Source: Blastomyces gilchristii SLH14081
Lineage: Eukaryota > Ascomycota > Eurotiomycetes > Onygenales > Ajellomycetaceae
Assembly (NCBI RefSeq): GCF_000003855.2
Contig: NW_003101680.1
Span: 2,045,095 to 2,109,094, forward strand
DNA length: 64,000 bases
Reading direction: 5' to 3'
Positions 46,331-58,707 of this stretch are shown here, piece after piece. The translations under genes were made by a program, and so were the position numbers. A model generated the notes under the pieces. That model saw only the letters and a program-made list of their open reading frames with translations. It was not told the origin of the DNA and did not search any database. Position 1 is the stretch's first letter; each line of letters starts with the position of its first letter.

Positions 46331-46744
46331 ATGAAGTTTCTCGGCATCCTCACGTCGCTCTCCATCCTTGGAGCACCGGCTCTAGCAGCTTTGAATGGCC
46401 CGTGTAGCGGTACCAGCGATACGCGAGGCTACTACGGAATCTGCGTTTCGACATCCACCTGCAGGTCTTATGGCGGGACATACGTGAGCAACCGCTGCCC
46501 TAATGACCCGGCCGACGTCAAATGCTGCACAGTTGCCCGTTGTGAAGACCGCACGAGCTACTGCGGATGGACTAGTCGCCATTGCAGTGGAAGGTTTAGA
46601 TCTGGTGCGTTTGATTACATCTTTTTTCTCCCCTTCTCCACCCTATTTTCATACGGAGAAAACTCCCCTTGGTACAAGGCTTCCTGACACCTCCTTGCAG
46701 GCTTCTGTCCTGGAGGCAACAATTACAAATGCTGCGACCACTGA
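46331..46744 (+). CDS. Small secreted Cys-rich protein (12 Cys)
   Basis: Exons 46331-46604 and 46701-46744, with a 96-nt intron (GTGCGT...TGCAG), give 105 aa. Signal peptide at about 1-19 (MKFLGILTSLSILGAPALA). Twelve Cys follow in two half-domains: GPCSG...GICVSTSTCRSYGG...NRCPNDPADVKCC, then ARCEDRTSYCGWTSRHCSG...GFCPGGNNYKCC. The first half resembles the small Cys-rich module found next to NlpC/P60 or lysozyme domains in fungi, but no enzyme domain is present. Even Cys number and a CC at the end of each half suggest a compact disulfide protein acting outside the cell. Function unknown. If read through, the intron adds a different tail that ends at 46687. Confidence 0.8.
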
Positions 46745-47480
46745 AAGGCCCTTACTGCGCACGGTTGCGGAGAACAACCTCCTAAGTGTTGCTTGGCTCC
46801 TATATGTAACTTCAAATGGAGGATATATCAAAATTTCTGGTCTTTCGCACTCCTTTGTTCCACCCTTCGGCTTCCTCTCAAGTATTGCTTGCGAAGGGTA
46901 TTTGGCAGTGGTTGTTATTTAAAACATGTTCCATATTCTTCTGTCATTATGTTTAGCAAAATCTAAATGTGGCTATTCAAGAGTCAGAAACTGTCCTTGT
47001 CGGCATTAGAGTAGTTCGGTAAATACTAGCAAATTTCAGTTAGGAAGCGTTGTATTGAAGCCTCTCCACACGCACTACTATACTGCTAAAGTAGGCACTT
47101 GACATTTTAGTCTCATATATTCTAGGAGTTGCGACAATGTTACATTAATAGGATGAATTGAATTATAAACAGGTAAATAAAAAAAAAAAAATGTCATAGA
47201 ACAGCGAATCTTGATAATTAGAATGGACGACAGTGCATCTTGATTATAAAAGTTACCATGTCATTGTACGGAGTATATCTATCTTAGGAAGGGGGTGGAA
47301 CGAAGCCTTGGCGCGCCTAAACCTTCACTTTCCGCCTCAAAGCTCCCAGTGGGTTAGTTGACCATCCCATCCACTTACTGGTCCATCGAACATGTTTTTC
47401 TAATACCTACTTCTAGAAAGGAAGCATAGTAATTTTTCTACTCTGCATATCGTAGCAATCACTTTATACAAGTACACACA
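46745..47480. other. Intergenic, no gene
   Basis: AT-rich. Contains TACGGAGTA at 47267-47275 and an A12 run near 47179. It holds the promoter of the DUF2011 gene. Confidence 0.5.
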
Positions 47481-48735
47481 ATGTTTGAGTTTCCCGGCGC
47501 AAAACGGTATGTCACTCTCAGGCTTTACCCGCCTGTCGGCGATCAAACAGTTGACGCCCTACAACAATCTCCGGCCGCAAATAAAAATACCTGTTATTGC
47601 TAACTCTCTCTCTCTCTCTCTCTTTTATAGCGTCCGTCGTGAAGATCTACGGTCCCGTCGCTCCTCCCGTTCGCCATCCCCTCCAGATAGCACCGCAGCC
47701 ACATACGCCGCAAACGCCCTACGAAACATATTCTCGTCGGTAGAAACATATACTCCCCCTACCCCAAAAGCAACACACCCCGAGCCAGACTTGGAACATA
47801 TCCAGGATGAAGAGGAGGAGCAGGAGTTCGAGTTCAGACTATTTCACGTCCCACCAGCGCGTGCCGGAAAGTGTGTATCGGAACCCACCCGAGGGGTGAA
47901 ATCTAGGGATGAAAGCGAAGGTGACCATAACGATGGACCACAGCAAATTGATGTGAAAGATGCTGGGATTCAGAAATTCAGGATCAAATTGCGATCACCT
48001 ACGCCTACCGCTAATGATGGGGTGGGTGGATTTGTCGTCCCGTTTCGGGGTTGGGAGTATTATTTCTCGGACCCTGAGTGGGCTAAGCGGAAAATGGCGG
48101 GGGATAGAATAGAGGCCCGGACTGTCGATTTGGATACACGGCAGAAGCAAATATTTGTTGATGCTGCAGTTAGTGGGGAAACAATACTTGAAGGGGCAAA
48201 GAAGTGCGCATGGGTAAGTGCCGAACTATTGACTCTCCACCTCCTCCTTTGGGAGACTTTACGTAGGGAAAAAAACAGAAGGAAAGAAACATAGAAAGCG
48301 GATATATAAGGAAATAAAATAACCTTTAAGAAGCTTGTAGATGTTGCTAGCTAATAATACTTCGAAAACTAGCCTGGCTGCCATCTTTCATGGCGAGTCA
48401 TCCATCTCCAAACAACACCATCCAAAACTAAATCGAAAGTTCCGTCAGACTCTTCACAGACAAAAGGTGTCACGCTTTTAAACCCATTAACCACGAAAGC
48501 GCCCAAATCCCGAAAAAAACCCGGCAAGAAGCGACGTATCGTACTGCGCCGTCGTCTTGCTGCCACTCGAACTGCGGAAGCGGCTGAAAGAGAAAAGCGA
48601 ATGAGGAGAAACCGAGAGAAGAAGATTAAAAAGAGGTTGAAGGAAAAGGAAAAGAAAGCTACCCTCCGTGATGGTAGAGGTGAGCAAGAGGGAAGTGCAG
48701 GTCGTGAGATGATGAATAATGATAGAGACGATTAA
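47481..48735 (+). CDS. DUF2011-type fungal protein, probably nuclear
   Basis: Exons 47481-47506, 47631-48213 and 48373-48735 give 323 aa. Exon 1 encodes MFEFPGAKR. Intron 1 carries a (TC)n tract before its TATAG acceptor. The middle contains EFRLFHVPP, FRIKLRSPTP and GWEYYFSDPEWAKRKMAGDRIEARTVD. Exon 3 starts PGCHLSWRVIHL, giving a KCAW-PGCHLSWRV join typical of this family, and continues with a strongly basic tail (KSRKKPGKKRRIVLRRRLAA; NREKKIKKRLKEKEKK) likely to be nuclear or nucleolar. No catalytic motif is seen and function is unknown. The family name is from memory of conserved fungal sequences. Confidence 0.85.
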
Positions 48736-51237
48736 CCGGACAGAACTCAACCGAACGCATGCTGGTGAACCTCTGGCAGGCTGGATAGGCGCGCACAAAT
48801 GAACGCATATGACCAAAGAAAAGACGGCGTCTGTGACATTGGGAAGGGCAATTCGCCGCGAACGGGAAGCCGGGAGGGAGGTGCTGGAGTTCTGTTTCCC
48901 TGAGGTGCATGGAGCAACATATGCCACCGTGTACCCATAATACCTTTGATCTATGCTCGCGAAAATAGTTTCGGCCTAACTCGCTTCTCACAGCGTCAAA
49001 AATAAGTACATGTACATAAATAAAAAATAGTGATAAGAGTAGATTAGATGTAAACGTGAGGATGAAAGAGAAAGAAGGGAAGCAAGAAAAGAGGAGGGCA
49101 AGATGAAATAAACCAGAACCAGAGACACCTACTTGATGTTGGCGGCTGCTTCCATATTGTAGAAATTTAAATATGGAATATAGGACAGCTTAAGAACATT
49201 TCTCCACGCCACTCATGTCACGGAAGCTTCCGATGTCAAAGCGGTAAATTGCGAGAAGTGGGGCATGAGGTAAGAGGCGCGAAAAGGGAAATCTCGTAAC
49301 ATAGTTTCAAAACGCTGTTTTGGACGCTAATGTGGAGGACTTTGATAGAACTACCAGCAATATTAATATACAAGCTGCGACCTCCTCGTCCCATGTCACC
49401 AATCGCGGAACTTGCCGCCGCTTGGAACTTTATTTAACTAACTAGTCGTCGATAAGGTTTTTTCACGTGGGAGGTGGCCAGCCCTCCCTAATAATAATAA
49501 TAATACACATACGCTATACGGAGTAACTACACAGTATGGACTAAATACAATATCTACTACATTCTATTGTTACTCTTCCTCTCAACATCCAGTTTCTTAG
49601 TGTAGAGACTTAGAGATGATTAGAATTAGAACTAGAAAAGGCTAGAAAGCGTTAGATTCCTGAGAAATATAAAAAACCAATATTATGAGGAGATAGAGGT
49701 GATTGTGCTGGATATGTCTAGTGTAAGTACTTTTAATGGGGGTAACTGCCATGGGTTGGGTCCAAGTTGGAATTGGGTTGGAACCGCGCCGAGCTGTTTT
49801 TTTGGCATGAGTTAGTACCACGATCAACTGTATGTATACCCGGAGGAGGACCCACAAGCCGCTCAAACACAATCTTTGGTAATAGTTACAACGTTTTTTC
49901 ATGGAAGCTGGGTGGAACGCCTAAAATATCTTGCAGAGATTATCTGAAAGATGTATAAAGACATTTCTCACATTTAGCACTTCTCTATTCCGGGAAACAG
50001 GCTGATTTACTTGTGGTGTCTAATCGATCTTCATACAGTTTCATTACTACTTAAGTAGATCAGGTATTTGGATATCAATTTCCACCTTAAAATAACTCCG
50101 TTTCTCATTCACAAAGAAAGTGACCTATGTACATGTACATGTACAAGTAGATATCTCTCTCCACTGAATCAACACTAGACTTAACCCTGACAAGCATCTG
50201 ATACGATACGAGAAGAGACAAGGAAACCTTGAAATATTGGAAGGGGCAGTTGGCAGGCAGCACGTGATTTATATCCACAAACACCACTTAGCGTACATAC
50301 CGCTAAGTAAACAGCAGGGAAACAGATAGGAGAAAAGGGGGAAACTAGTTCGAATATCGCCTTGGGATAATCCTCGGGAGCTACAGGAGTCTATGACCGT
50401 ATGGATGAGTTGAATGAAAGAAGACCGCGGAATAAACCAGATCTTGCATACATCGCACAAGAACATCACTACAAGGCAACTCAGGATCAAGGCTAGCATT
50501 TCATTTCCTACTGAGCAAGGCTAGAATCTCATGGCCATCATTTCCCAATCCTGTCTATAGCGGGTGTTAGCGATGCACCTCAATGTAAAAGTGTCTATCA
50601 TTACACTTCACTCGGAAGGTTACTTACAAAAGTATAAAAGTATCTTTCACACAACATCAAATGTAAGTATTTATTAATTAATCCCCACCAGGCTCAAAAT
50701 CACTCTTGCATAGCACGTTGGGGAGAAATTGCTGCCCAAATTCCGAGGCACATTGGGAGTAACCGAAGAGTATGCAAGACAAAAACAGCTGTGTGATATA
50801 ATTATTTTTGCAAAGTGGCACTGGTGTAACAGGAAAAGAAAATAAGAAAACAAAAAAAGAAAGAAAAATATAGAAAAAAAACGGGTATTATGCAAGCCAG
50901 TCGGACGTGGACAAACAAAAAGTACACAGTACACAGAGGCCGAGAGTGCACTACGGGGAATCGTGCTCAGTTGACACAATAAAGAAAAGGAAAATATAGC
51001 GCATAATACAAGCGGCAACCAACATAAATCAGTAGGAGTACTGAAATATCCAACGATACAACAAGATATTAATCCACCAATATCCAACCCAGATTTGATA
51101 TTTTAGTTCATGTCATGTATAAAGGCAAAACAACATTCCATGGTTGCGTTTGTTGCAGCATAATGAGCATAGAAGATGAGTGTGGAAAAATCGTCATGAT
51201 GTTACTAAGGGTTATTCAGGGGAGAGGAAAAAATTGC
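48736..51237. other. Gene-poor interval
   Basis: Convergent 3' flanks plus spacer. (AAT)n microsatellite near 49490, TACGGAGTA at 49517-49525, GTACATGTACATGTAC palindromic run near 50128. No gene recognised. Confidence 0.5.
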
Positions 51238-52227
51238 TCACGAAGCAGGAGCAGGTGCTGGAGCAGCAGCCGTCTTGACATCTGGAGTCGGTTCGGCTTC
51301 CGTTTTCGCTGCTTCTGTGACTTCAGCCGGCTTAATCTCAGCAGACTGGGTTTCAGCGGGTTTCGATTCAGGGGCGGGGGTTGGTTCTGGCGCTGGGTCC
51401 GCTGTCTTTGAGACTTCAGCAGTAGCAGCAGTGGGAGTAGCAGCGGTAGCCTCGGGGACCGTTGCAGGAATGGCCGCAGGAGTAGGAGCAACATCTAAAC
51501 CACAATTAACTATGATTAGCTTTCTGTAATGGTTGCAGAATAATAAATATATGCTGGTGAGCGTACCGTCAGCAGCTGGAGCTGGAGTTGGAGTAGCATC
51601 TGTAGCTGCTGGAACTGTTTCCTTCGGTGGCTCAGGGGTAGGGGTGGCGGCCGCAGGGGCATCAACTGCTGCAGACGTGGATTCGCTTGTAGGAGCAGGG
51701 TCAGCAGCTGCAGGCGGCTCAGTTATTGCGGGGGGAACCGTTGCGGCAGCGGCTGGGGCAGTTTCTGGGGAGGCATCTGGTGCTGCACCGGGAGTTGGGG
51801 CTGGGGGGAGCTGTTGCATCAGTGGCTGGAGTAGTCGCCGGTGCTGTTTCTGGTGCTGCGCCGGGGAGCAGGGAGCTGGGGGGGAGAAGTCGGCAATCTG
51901 CTGTAAGTTGTTTCTGGGGGCTGCTGGGTGGGGCGGCCGGAGTAGTCTTCCGATGGTGTAGCCTTCATTGGCTTTGCATCTGGTGCGGGTGCTGTGGTGG
52001 TGGCTTCCGGAGTGTCTGCTGAAGGAGCAGCTTGGGCAGTTGACATTCGATTCTTGCGACCCCTGAAGAACTTTTTGAACCCTCTCTTCAGCTGGTCCAG
52101 CGCATCTGGAGCTATTTGAGTGTCAGGCTGTAAAATTAAGTTCATACGCAAGGCAGAGCAGATATCTAGAACCCCCAAACAGAAACACAGGCTGTAAATG
52201 GTAGTACGACTTACGAACACCAGGCAT
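51238..52227 (-). CDS. Ala/Pro/Thr-rich low-complexity protein, reading frame disturbed at homopolymers
   Basis: Exon 1 52227-52215 (MPGV) joins 52111 onward: PPDALDQLKRGFKKFFRGRKNRMSTAQ, a basic amphipathic helix, then Pro/Ala/Thr-rich sequence. The frame is lost in two G runs on the plus strand (7 G at 51878-51884, 6 G at 51803-51808). Past these, APTPGAAPDASPETAP and the rest read through to TGA at 51240-51238. A 72-nt intron (51566-51495, GTACGC...TTTAG) has no in-frame stop, so it may be retained. Length variation in the homopolymers, sequencing error or a real frameshift could each explain the break. Function unknown. The basic helix may bind membranes. Confidence 0.5.
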
Positions 52228-53618
52228 TATGAAGAGGGTTCAGGAGAGAAGGTCGGGAAGAGTAAGGAAGGAGAGATCAGGAGGGGTGACAATATTAAGA
52301 ATATGGATCTCGCAAGCCAAACGCAATATTCCACCACCGCTAAACTATAGACCTATTGAGTAGCAGAATGATCGGGAGGAGTAGTGATAGCCGGCAGACG
52401 AAGTGCGAAAAGGACAGAATGCGGTGAGGTTGAGGATGGCGTTCGCGCACGAGTCCTAAACCCACGTGATCCGACCGCTAACCAGGAACCGCTAACTATA
52501 ATTACGATTCCATCACCATATTTCCCTTATTAGACGCCTGCCCATCCATGCATTGCAACCATGTTCCTCTGATCTGCCTGCTTGTTAGCTGACACTGCCA
52601 TGCGAATGGGCCCACCAACTTGGTTATTGTCGTCTATGGCTCTGGGGTATTGACTGGACATGCGGACATGCCATGGCCTGCTTCAATAATAATAATCACA
52701 CGACTCGCGCATATATTTATAAGTGTGCAACACCGGTGATTATCGTTACGTGAACAGCATGAAATGCTTCATGGTTTGAAAAGGCCGCAAAATCGGAACC
52801 CAAGCCCACGGCCTCATCGCTTGGGGAGCCAAATTCCCACGGTGAGCAATCGCCCCTGACACTAGCACACTTTCTTAGCGACAACCTACCAGGGTCTTGA
52901 AACAGCCTACTGAGCGCTTCCATGGCTCAGGAGAATGCAATGTTGATTTTCTACTCTGAGTACCCATCCGTGGTCACGCAGAATCAGCTTTGCCACACAC
53001 AACTTGAGGGACTCTCAGCATGTTAGAACTCTCATTTGACAAGGGAGCTTTCTGGGAAGGCCTCCGCGTGCCCACTACTTTTCTAAGGCATAGGTTGTCT
53101 CCAATCATGGGGCATAAAGCGGATCCACTAGTGGAATTCCTATCATTGCTTGCAGCTCGCTGGGGTCTAAAATATATCCATCTCCCTATGAACTCAGTGG
53201 GAGTTGAATCTGCACGCATACTACCAGGAACTTCATTCTTGTCTAGTGTGCGTGTACGCTTAGTGGTGCAGTACATTTGCAAATCGAAGATATGTTTGTC
53301 CTAGTAGACCCTGGATCCTCCAGGCTGAGCTGATCCCGCAGCAAACTCCCATCATTTTCATCAAGAACGCGATTCATACTTAACGGATGGCTTAGTACCC
53401 ATGCCATATCAGGAATGGAGCCATTGGTGGGTGGTCAAGGAAAACCTTTATGAACTTGCCATTAAATATAGAGGGAGGTAGTTACTCCTGCTAAATACAT
53501 GATTGAAAAACGGCATTATCATTCAAGCGTCAACTAACCACGATGACAGACCCTCCACTTCAGGCTTTGCTTCACCCCCCTAGCTCTGTGCGGTCTCCGA
53601 CATTCCTACTCACTTTCC
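52228..53618. other. Intergenic, no gene recognised
   Basis: Promoter of the Ala/Pro-rich gene and 3' flank of cerato-platanin. Overlapping ORFs near 53000-53300 on both strands lack recognisable features. Confidence 0.45.
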
Positions 53619-54056
53619 TCACATCCCACAATCCCCTGGTGCAGCCTCTGTAACAGACATATCAACCCTTCCCAACTCTGCTGCTCGTCCTCCTGTCAAC
53701 TCGTCCATGGCTTCCTTCGCTAAATTGAACCCACTCCCAGCATGATCAATTGCAATCACAGGGATCTCCACACCGGTCTCCTCAAACGTCAATTTGTAAC
53801 ATTTTCCGCAGCTGGGACTATTCCAACCCCCAACAGAGAACGCAGCGCCGACTCTGGGGAAGATGGGAAGATCACCCGCGACGCTAAAGCCTTTAGTTAC
53901 GAGGCCATTGGATCCGTCCGAGCAAGCCGTCGTTAACAAATCCATGTTTGCATTATCATAGACTTCGTCGTATGCGACGGTCATCACTCGCTGAGAGAGT
54001 GTCAACTTAGAGAGAGAGAGGAGGAGGGCGGCGGTAGAGAGAAAGGACGATTTCAT
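53619..54056 (-). CDS. Cerato-platanin family secreted protein
   Basis: Single exon, 145 aa. Signal peptide at about 1-21 (MKSSFLSTAALLLSLSKLTLS). Mature protein starts near QRVMTVAYDEVYDN, a family hallmark, followed by four Cys: LLTTACSDG, NSPSCGKCY and GDCGM. Also present are GWNSPSCGKCYKLTF, IAIDHAG and GFNLAKEAMDELT. Length and spacing match the family. Cerato-platanins are small secreted double-psi barrel proteins that bind chitin oligomers and are often abundant antigens or elicitors. The gene is intronless here. Its promoter lies in 54057-54200. Confidence 0.95.
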   Translation of the reverse strand: MKSSFLSTAALLLSLSKLTLSQRVMTVAYDEVYDNANMDLLTTACSDGSNGLVTKGFSVAGDLPIFPRVGAAFSVGGWNSPSCGKCYKLTFEETGVEIPVIAIDHAGSGFNLAKEAMDELTGGRAAELGRVDMSVTEAAPGDCGM

Positions 54057-55530
54057 GGTTGCCGTTGACTGTATATTTGGTTTTGATTTCCGACGGAAAT
54101 TTGACAGCTCAGTGATCGCGTGCGGTGGTTAAAAAGGTTATTTGCCGGGTGGTTTAATGTGATCACACAGGATTTTAATCAGGAGCGGCTGGGTGATATT
54201 TTTTAAATCTAGAAATTATCAAGCATCGGGAAGAAAACAAGTATAATGGAAGGCTACAGAATAGCGACCAGTATGATTTTCTTTGAAGAATGATCAATTC
54301 AAGAAATCCTCATGAGAGGCGGTTGTTGATGATATATATATATAGTAGTTTTATGGTCTGATTTATCTTTCAATATTCTATTTGAGACATTTTATCCTGC
54401 CCCTCACGGATGTTAAAAAGAATTACAATCCCCGCCAATCTAACTTGAAGCAGCTGCTGATGTAAAGCCGGAGTTGCAGTCCGTGACAGCCCGGCGTGTT
54501 TGTTGTTTCTCTTTACGTAGATGATCCATACCTGGACATCCACCCAGCAACAGAAGAAGCTGTTCTAGGACTATGTAGGTGGGCGGGGTTTGACTAGCTA
54601 AATACGAAGCGGAAGCAATCAACCAACCAACTTACCCCCCACCAGCCAGTCCAGGGGTTAGGAACATCACCAATCCCTCAATGAACTAGTAGAGTTATTT
54701 ATATCTCTGTGTGAAAAGCTGGAAAAGTTGGTGGACTCATGTATAAAATTGATAAGATAGCCTGTGGTTTTGAACAAGTTTTCATTCCATCCTGGTCTAG
54801 TATATTTGTACTGTAGACCCTTCAAAACTTCAAGCACCAAACAAATCGCTGTGCAGTCAGGCTGCATACCTATCCATGTAATAAGTACTGCAACTTAACT
54901 ATCTTAGTATCTACCAAGCTAAGTAGTATTTAGATAGCTATACCTGGCTACGTCTACTGCATAAGATATCAAAGCTTCTTACCTTCAGGATTGATTCATG
55001 CAAGATTGTAAAACATGCAGGACAAGTTCTACCTTTAGATACAGCAAACTGTTGGGGACGTCAGTTGTCACTAAAGAGACAAGTATGCTAGGACAACAAA
55101 GGCATCTTAGACAGGTGTAGTGGGGTTCTTATATGGGACATGCAGAAGGTTTTATGTGGAGGATATAATTTACAGTTTGGAGTGAGGCTGAAATAACGTT
55201 TGGGAAATTCCTGCTACCCCAAATAAAGCCATGATGATGTCATAGTTGGGGGATCGGGATCGGCTTCGGGAAGTCATGTGAACTTGACTTCCGAAGGGTT
55301 GAACCAATCTTCTTGCTCACTCTTGATTTATTTTTTATTAGCATTATTTTTTTACTAGAGGCCAAGCTGTTAGCACTGCAGATCCGAGATCTTCGGAATG
55401 CTGAGAAACTAAACCAATTAGTTTCTTTCCAGCCCCGCGCTTTGGAACAGCCTCGTCAGCTCCTTTGTTTCCCTGAACAGTTGCCAAACAAAACAACGAT
55501 CAAGCGCCAAATCCCTGGCCCGGGAGAGCC
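54057..55530. other. Divergent intergenic between cerato-platanin and MFS transporter
   Basis: About 1.5 kb with AT-rich segments ((TA)n near 54340). No gene recognised. The right end gives the transporter 5' UTR. Confidence 0.5.
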
Positions 55531-57279
55531 ATGTCTGCTGATGCTTCACTCGCTCATTCGGAGAGGACTCCTTTGCTGGGGAACGAGGCGGCAATCGAGA
55601 ATGGTAGCGGCGATGCTGGCACTCAAGACTCAAACCGCCCTGATGACTCGGACGTCCCATTGGCAGATGAACTTACAACGAAACAGTTGCTCATGGTATT
55701 ATCCAGCGTCTGGGTTGGGTCGTTCTTCGCTGCACTAGGTATGCTATCGAACACCCGCCTTTGTAACTTGGAGTCTCCTCTTCTCCAGAAGCCAAAATCC
55801 AGTAGCACCCCTTTTTGCTAACCACACCCGAGATCCGTAGATGGCACCATCGTCGGCACAATTGCCGCCCCTATATCTTCATCGTTCAATTCGCTCTCCC
55901 TTCTGTCGTGGCTCGCAACCGCCTATCTCGCAGCGAACGCAGCATGCCAGCCGCTTAGCGGAAAATTAACCGACATATTCTCCCGGCGCACGGGACTAAT
56001 AGTCTCGAACATACTCTTTGGCGTCGGGAACCTCATCTGCGGCCTTGCAAAGGATGAATGGGTGATGATATTTGGGCGCACAGTGGCTGGAATGGGCGGC
56101 GGCGGTATCACGGCTATCTCCACCTTTATCAGCTCCGACCTTGTACCGCTGCGGAAACGGGGAGTGTGGCAGGGTATTGGGAATCTCTGCTATGGTCTAG
56201 GGAGTGCCTTGGGAGGTGTTTTTGGAGGCTGGATGAACGATAACTGGGGTTGGCGCTGGGCATTTCTTATCCAGGTACCCTGTATAGCGCTCGCCACAAT
56301 CCTGGCTGTGTGGAACGTCAACATTCCCGTGAAAGTGTCGGATAAATCACGGCTAAAGCGAATTGATTTTCTCGGTGCAGGGACGCTCGTTACCGCCCTT
56401 GTTCTGCTACTTGTGGCATTGAACTGTGGAGGCAACCAAGTCCCCTGGAATCATCCATTGATTTGGACTACACTCCCGTTATCTGGGGTGTTTCTCGTTT
56501 TGTTTATCTACGTGGAAGAGAAGGTTGCTACTGAGCCGGTTATACCTGTTCGGCTCCTTCTAGACCCCACGGTTCTTTCAGCCTGTCTAACCAATTGGTT
56601 CTCCACCATGGCAGTCTTTGCTGTCCTGTTTTATGCACCCTTTTACTTCCAGGTCCAAGGATATTCTGCCACGATGGCCGGACTAAGGTTGGCTCCACAG
56701 GCTGTAGGCACAGCTATGGGATCCCTGGGTTCGGGGATTCTAATGCGTGTCACTGGCCGTTATCTCTACTTCAACTATGCTGCCACTGGCCTTATTGTTC
56801 TATCTTCCGCTTTGATGACCACCTACACCCTCACAACACCTCCATGGCAACCCTTTGTTCACATCTTCATCTTTGGTCTAGGTTATGGCAGCATGCTTAC
56901 GGTGACGCTGGTTGCGCTGATCGCTGCCGTTGAACACAAGCACCAGGCGGTGGTCACATCGGCCTCGTATGCTTTCCGGAGTACGGGGAGCTCGATAGGT
57001 GTCACTACTGCCTCTGCCGTTTTTCAGAACTTGCTCAGATCTGGCCTGTGGTCAAGGTTCGGTGACCGGGAAGACGCAGCGAAGATAATTAAGAAGGTCC
57101 GCGACAGTCTTGATGCGATCGATAAAATACCAGCAGACTGGCGTCCCGGTGTGCTGGATGCATATATGGATGCCCTAAAGGGTGTGTTTGGGGCAATGCT
57201 GGGACTAGCAGTGCTGGGTGTTCTGGCTTGCGTTTTCATGAAGGAGCACAAACTACATATGAACCTTGCGAGGAAATAA
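55531..57279 (+). CDS. MFS transporter, 14-TM DHA2 type, likely vacuolar basic amino-acid transporter (Vba-like)
   Basis: Exons 55531-55738 and 55841-57279, with a 102-nt intron (GTATGC...CCGTAG), give 548 aa. The cytosolic N terminus has ERTPLLG (E11-L16), an acidic dileucine motif of the kind that directs AP-3 sorting to the vacuole. TM1 ends in LG-DGTIVGTIAAPI, the DHA2 family D1 motif split by the intron. Further motifs: GKLTDIFSRRTG (MFS loop 2-3), GRTVAGMGGGGI and GLGSALGGVFGGW (antiporter-like motif C). About fourteen membrane segments follow to MLGLAVLGVLACVFMKEH. Yeast and fission-yeast relatives (Vba, Fnx1) move Lys, Arg and His into the vacuole. The substrate here is inferred; multidrug export is the alternative. 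Confidence 0.9.
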
Positions 57280-58707
57280 GATGTTAGACGAGCACCTCGA
57301 GTGAGATACACTCTGATTTTCTTGTCATTTTCTTGTAATTTTGAGCATGCGCATTTTTCGGAATTTTACATGCTACACCTTAAAGAGGAGAGAATATAAT
57401 TTATCATATAGTTTCGATTTTTTTTCAATACGCACACAATAATATGTTCAGAACCAAGGCGAATACACTCACAACCTTTTCTATATGGTGGATACTGTAT
57501 GCTCTATTGCTGCAGCCCTTGAATCAACTATGCGATTCGGGAACTTTCCGTGCCGAACTCTAACTTTGCTTCGATTTCTGACGTCAATTTCATTATCCAC
57601 GCTTTCTCATGGAAACGAGCGGATCCCAGTGCCTAGCTCACGTATCGAACCGAAGGTAATAATAATAAATAGAAATAAAATAGCAAGAAATATGCAGGAC
57701 GCTAGTTCAAGATAAACTTCTTGTGGTATTACTATTAGCTAGGAAAGATGGCTGGTTAAAGTGGTGGCAATAGTGGGCGGTGGCCTCCCTTTAGCGCCAG
57801 CAGTCGGACCACAATCCATATATATCTATCTCTCTCAAGTCTCGACACAGCTCCTCGTCCTAACTCCCTTGCCATCCCCATCTCCGTATACCTACACCGA
57901 CGAAGGCTTTGTCGCATTCGACCGGACAATCCATTTTGGAACGTTTATCAGTTGCTAGATTCTCTCATTAACTGTGCACTTGCCGCCCACCCTCTTCATC
58001 CTGCAAGATCCGATTTAGATCCCTCCGTTTTAAGCCTATCCTGGCCTTTGAAGACTTGCCTAGAAAGCATCCCAGGTGGGTGGTGGGGGAAACAGAAATA
58101 TATTTGTCGCTAAGCTGGTATGTTTCCGATCTGCGTTTCCTTCATTTTTATCAACTGTGGTTCAATCTGCTAAACTACATCAAGGTAGGGTAACTTCTAC
58201 AACCGGACGCTGGCTCCTCCAATACTAGACAGCTAGCTGGCGAACATATAGATAGCCTAGCTCCTTTTGAAACGCAACTTTTCGCTGTTTTATCCGAATT
58301 CTTTATCGTTGAAAGCCGAAATTACGGACCACGCGAATCAACTAATCGGATGCTTTGGCGTCCATAGAAGCACCAAATTTGAATTTTGGAACGCAGTGGA
58401 AAGAGAAGAAAGGATAGGAGGAAACACAGGATAAAATCCATTATCGTTATTGTGCTTGCCCCTTTCTTGCAGTACGGGGACGACTGTGGCCCATCGAGAA
58501 GTGATTGCCGCGGGAATTGCCGTTTGTCTTCGTTAACAGCCCACACAAGCAATGAACTATTGACCTATGGAACCAAAAACTGAAAAGAATTCTGATTACT
58601 ATTATTACGAAGATATAGCAAGCTAGGGTACGCTAAAAGGGGTTGAGGATTAGAAGAGTGCACAAAAGCTATTACCAGACCGTCTCACAGGCTTGTAAAC
58701 CCATCAC
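57280..58707. other. Intergenic, no gene recognised
   Basis: 3' flank of the transporter gene and promoter of the flavoprotein fusion. Only short ORFs. Confidence 0.5.

Noticed and set aside
51275..52022. Long Gly/Ala/Val-rich plus ORFs
   Set aside because: Mirror image of the Ala/Pro-rich minus-strand gene.
53250..53350. VLVDPGSS stretch resembling a retropepsin active site
   Set aside because: Too short, broken by stops, no other retroelement motif nearby.
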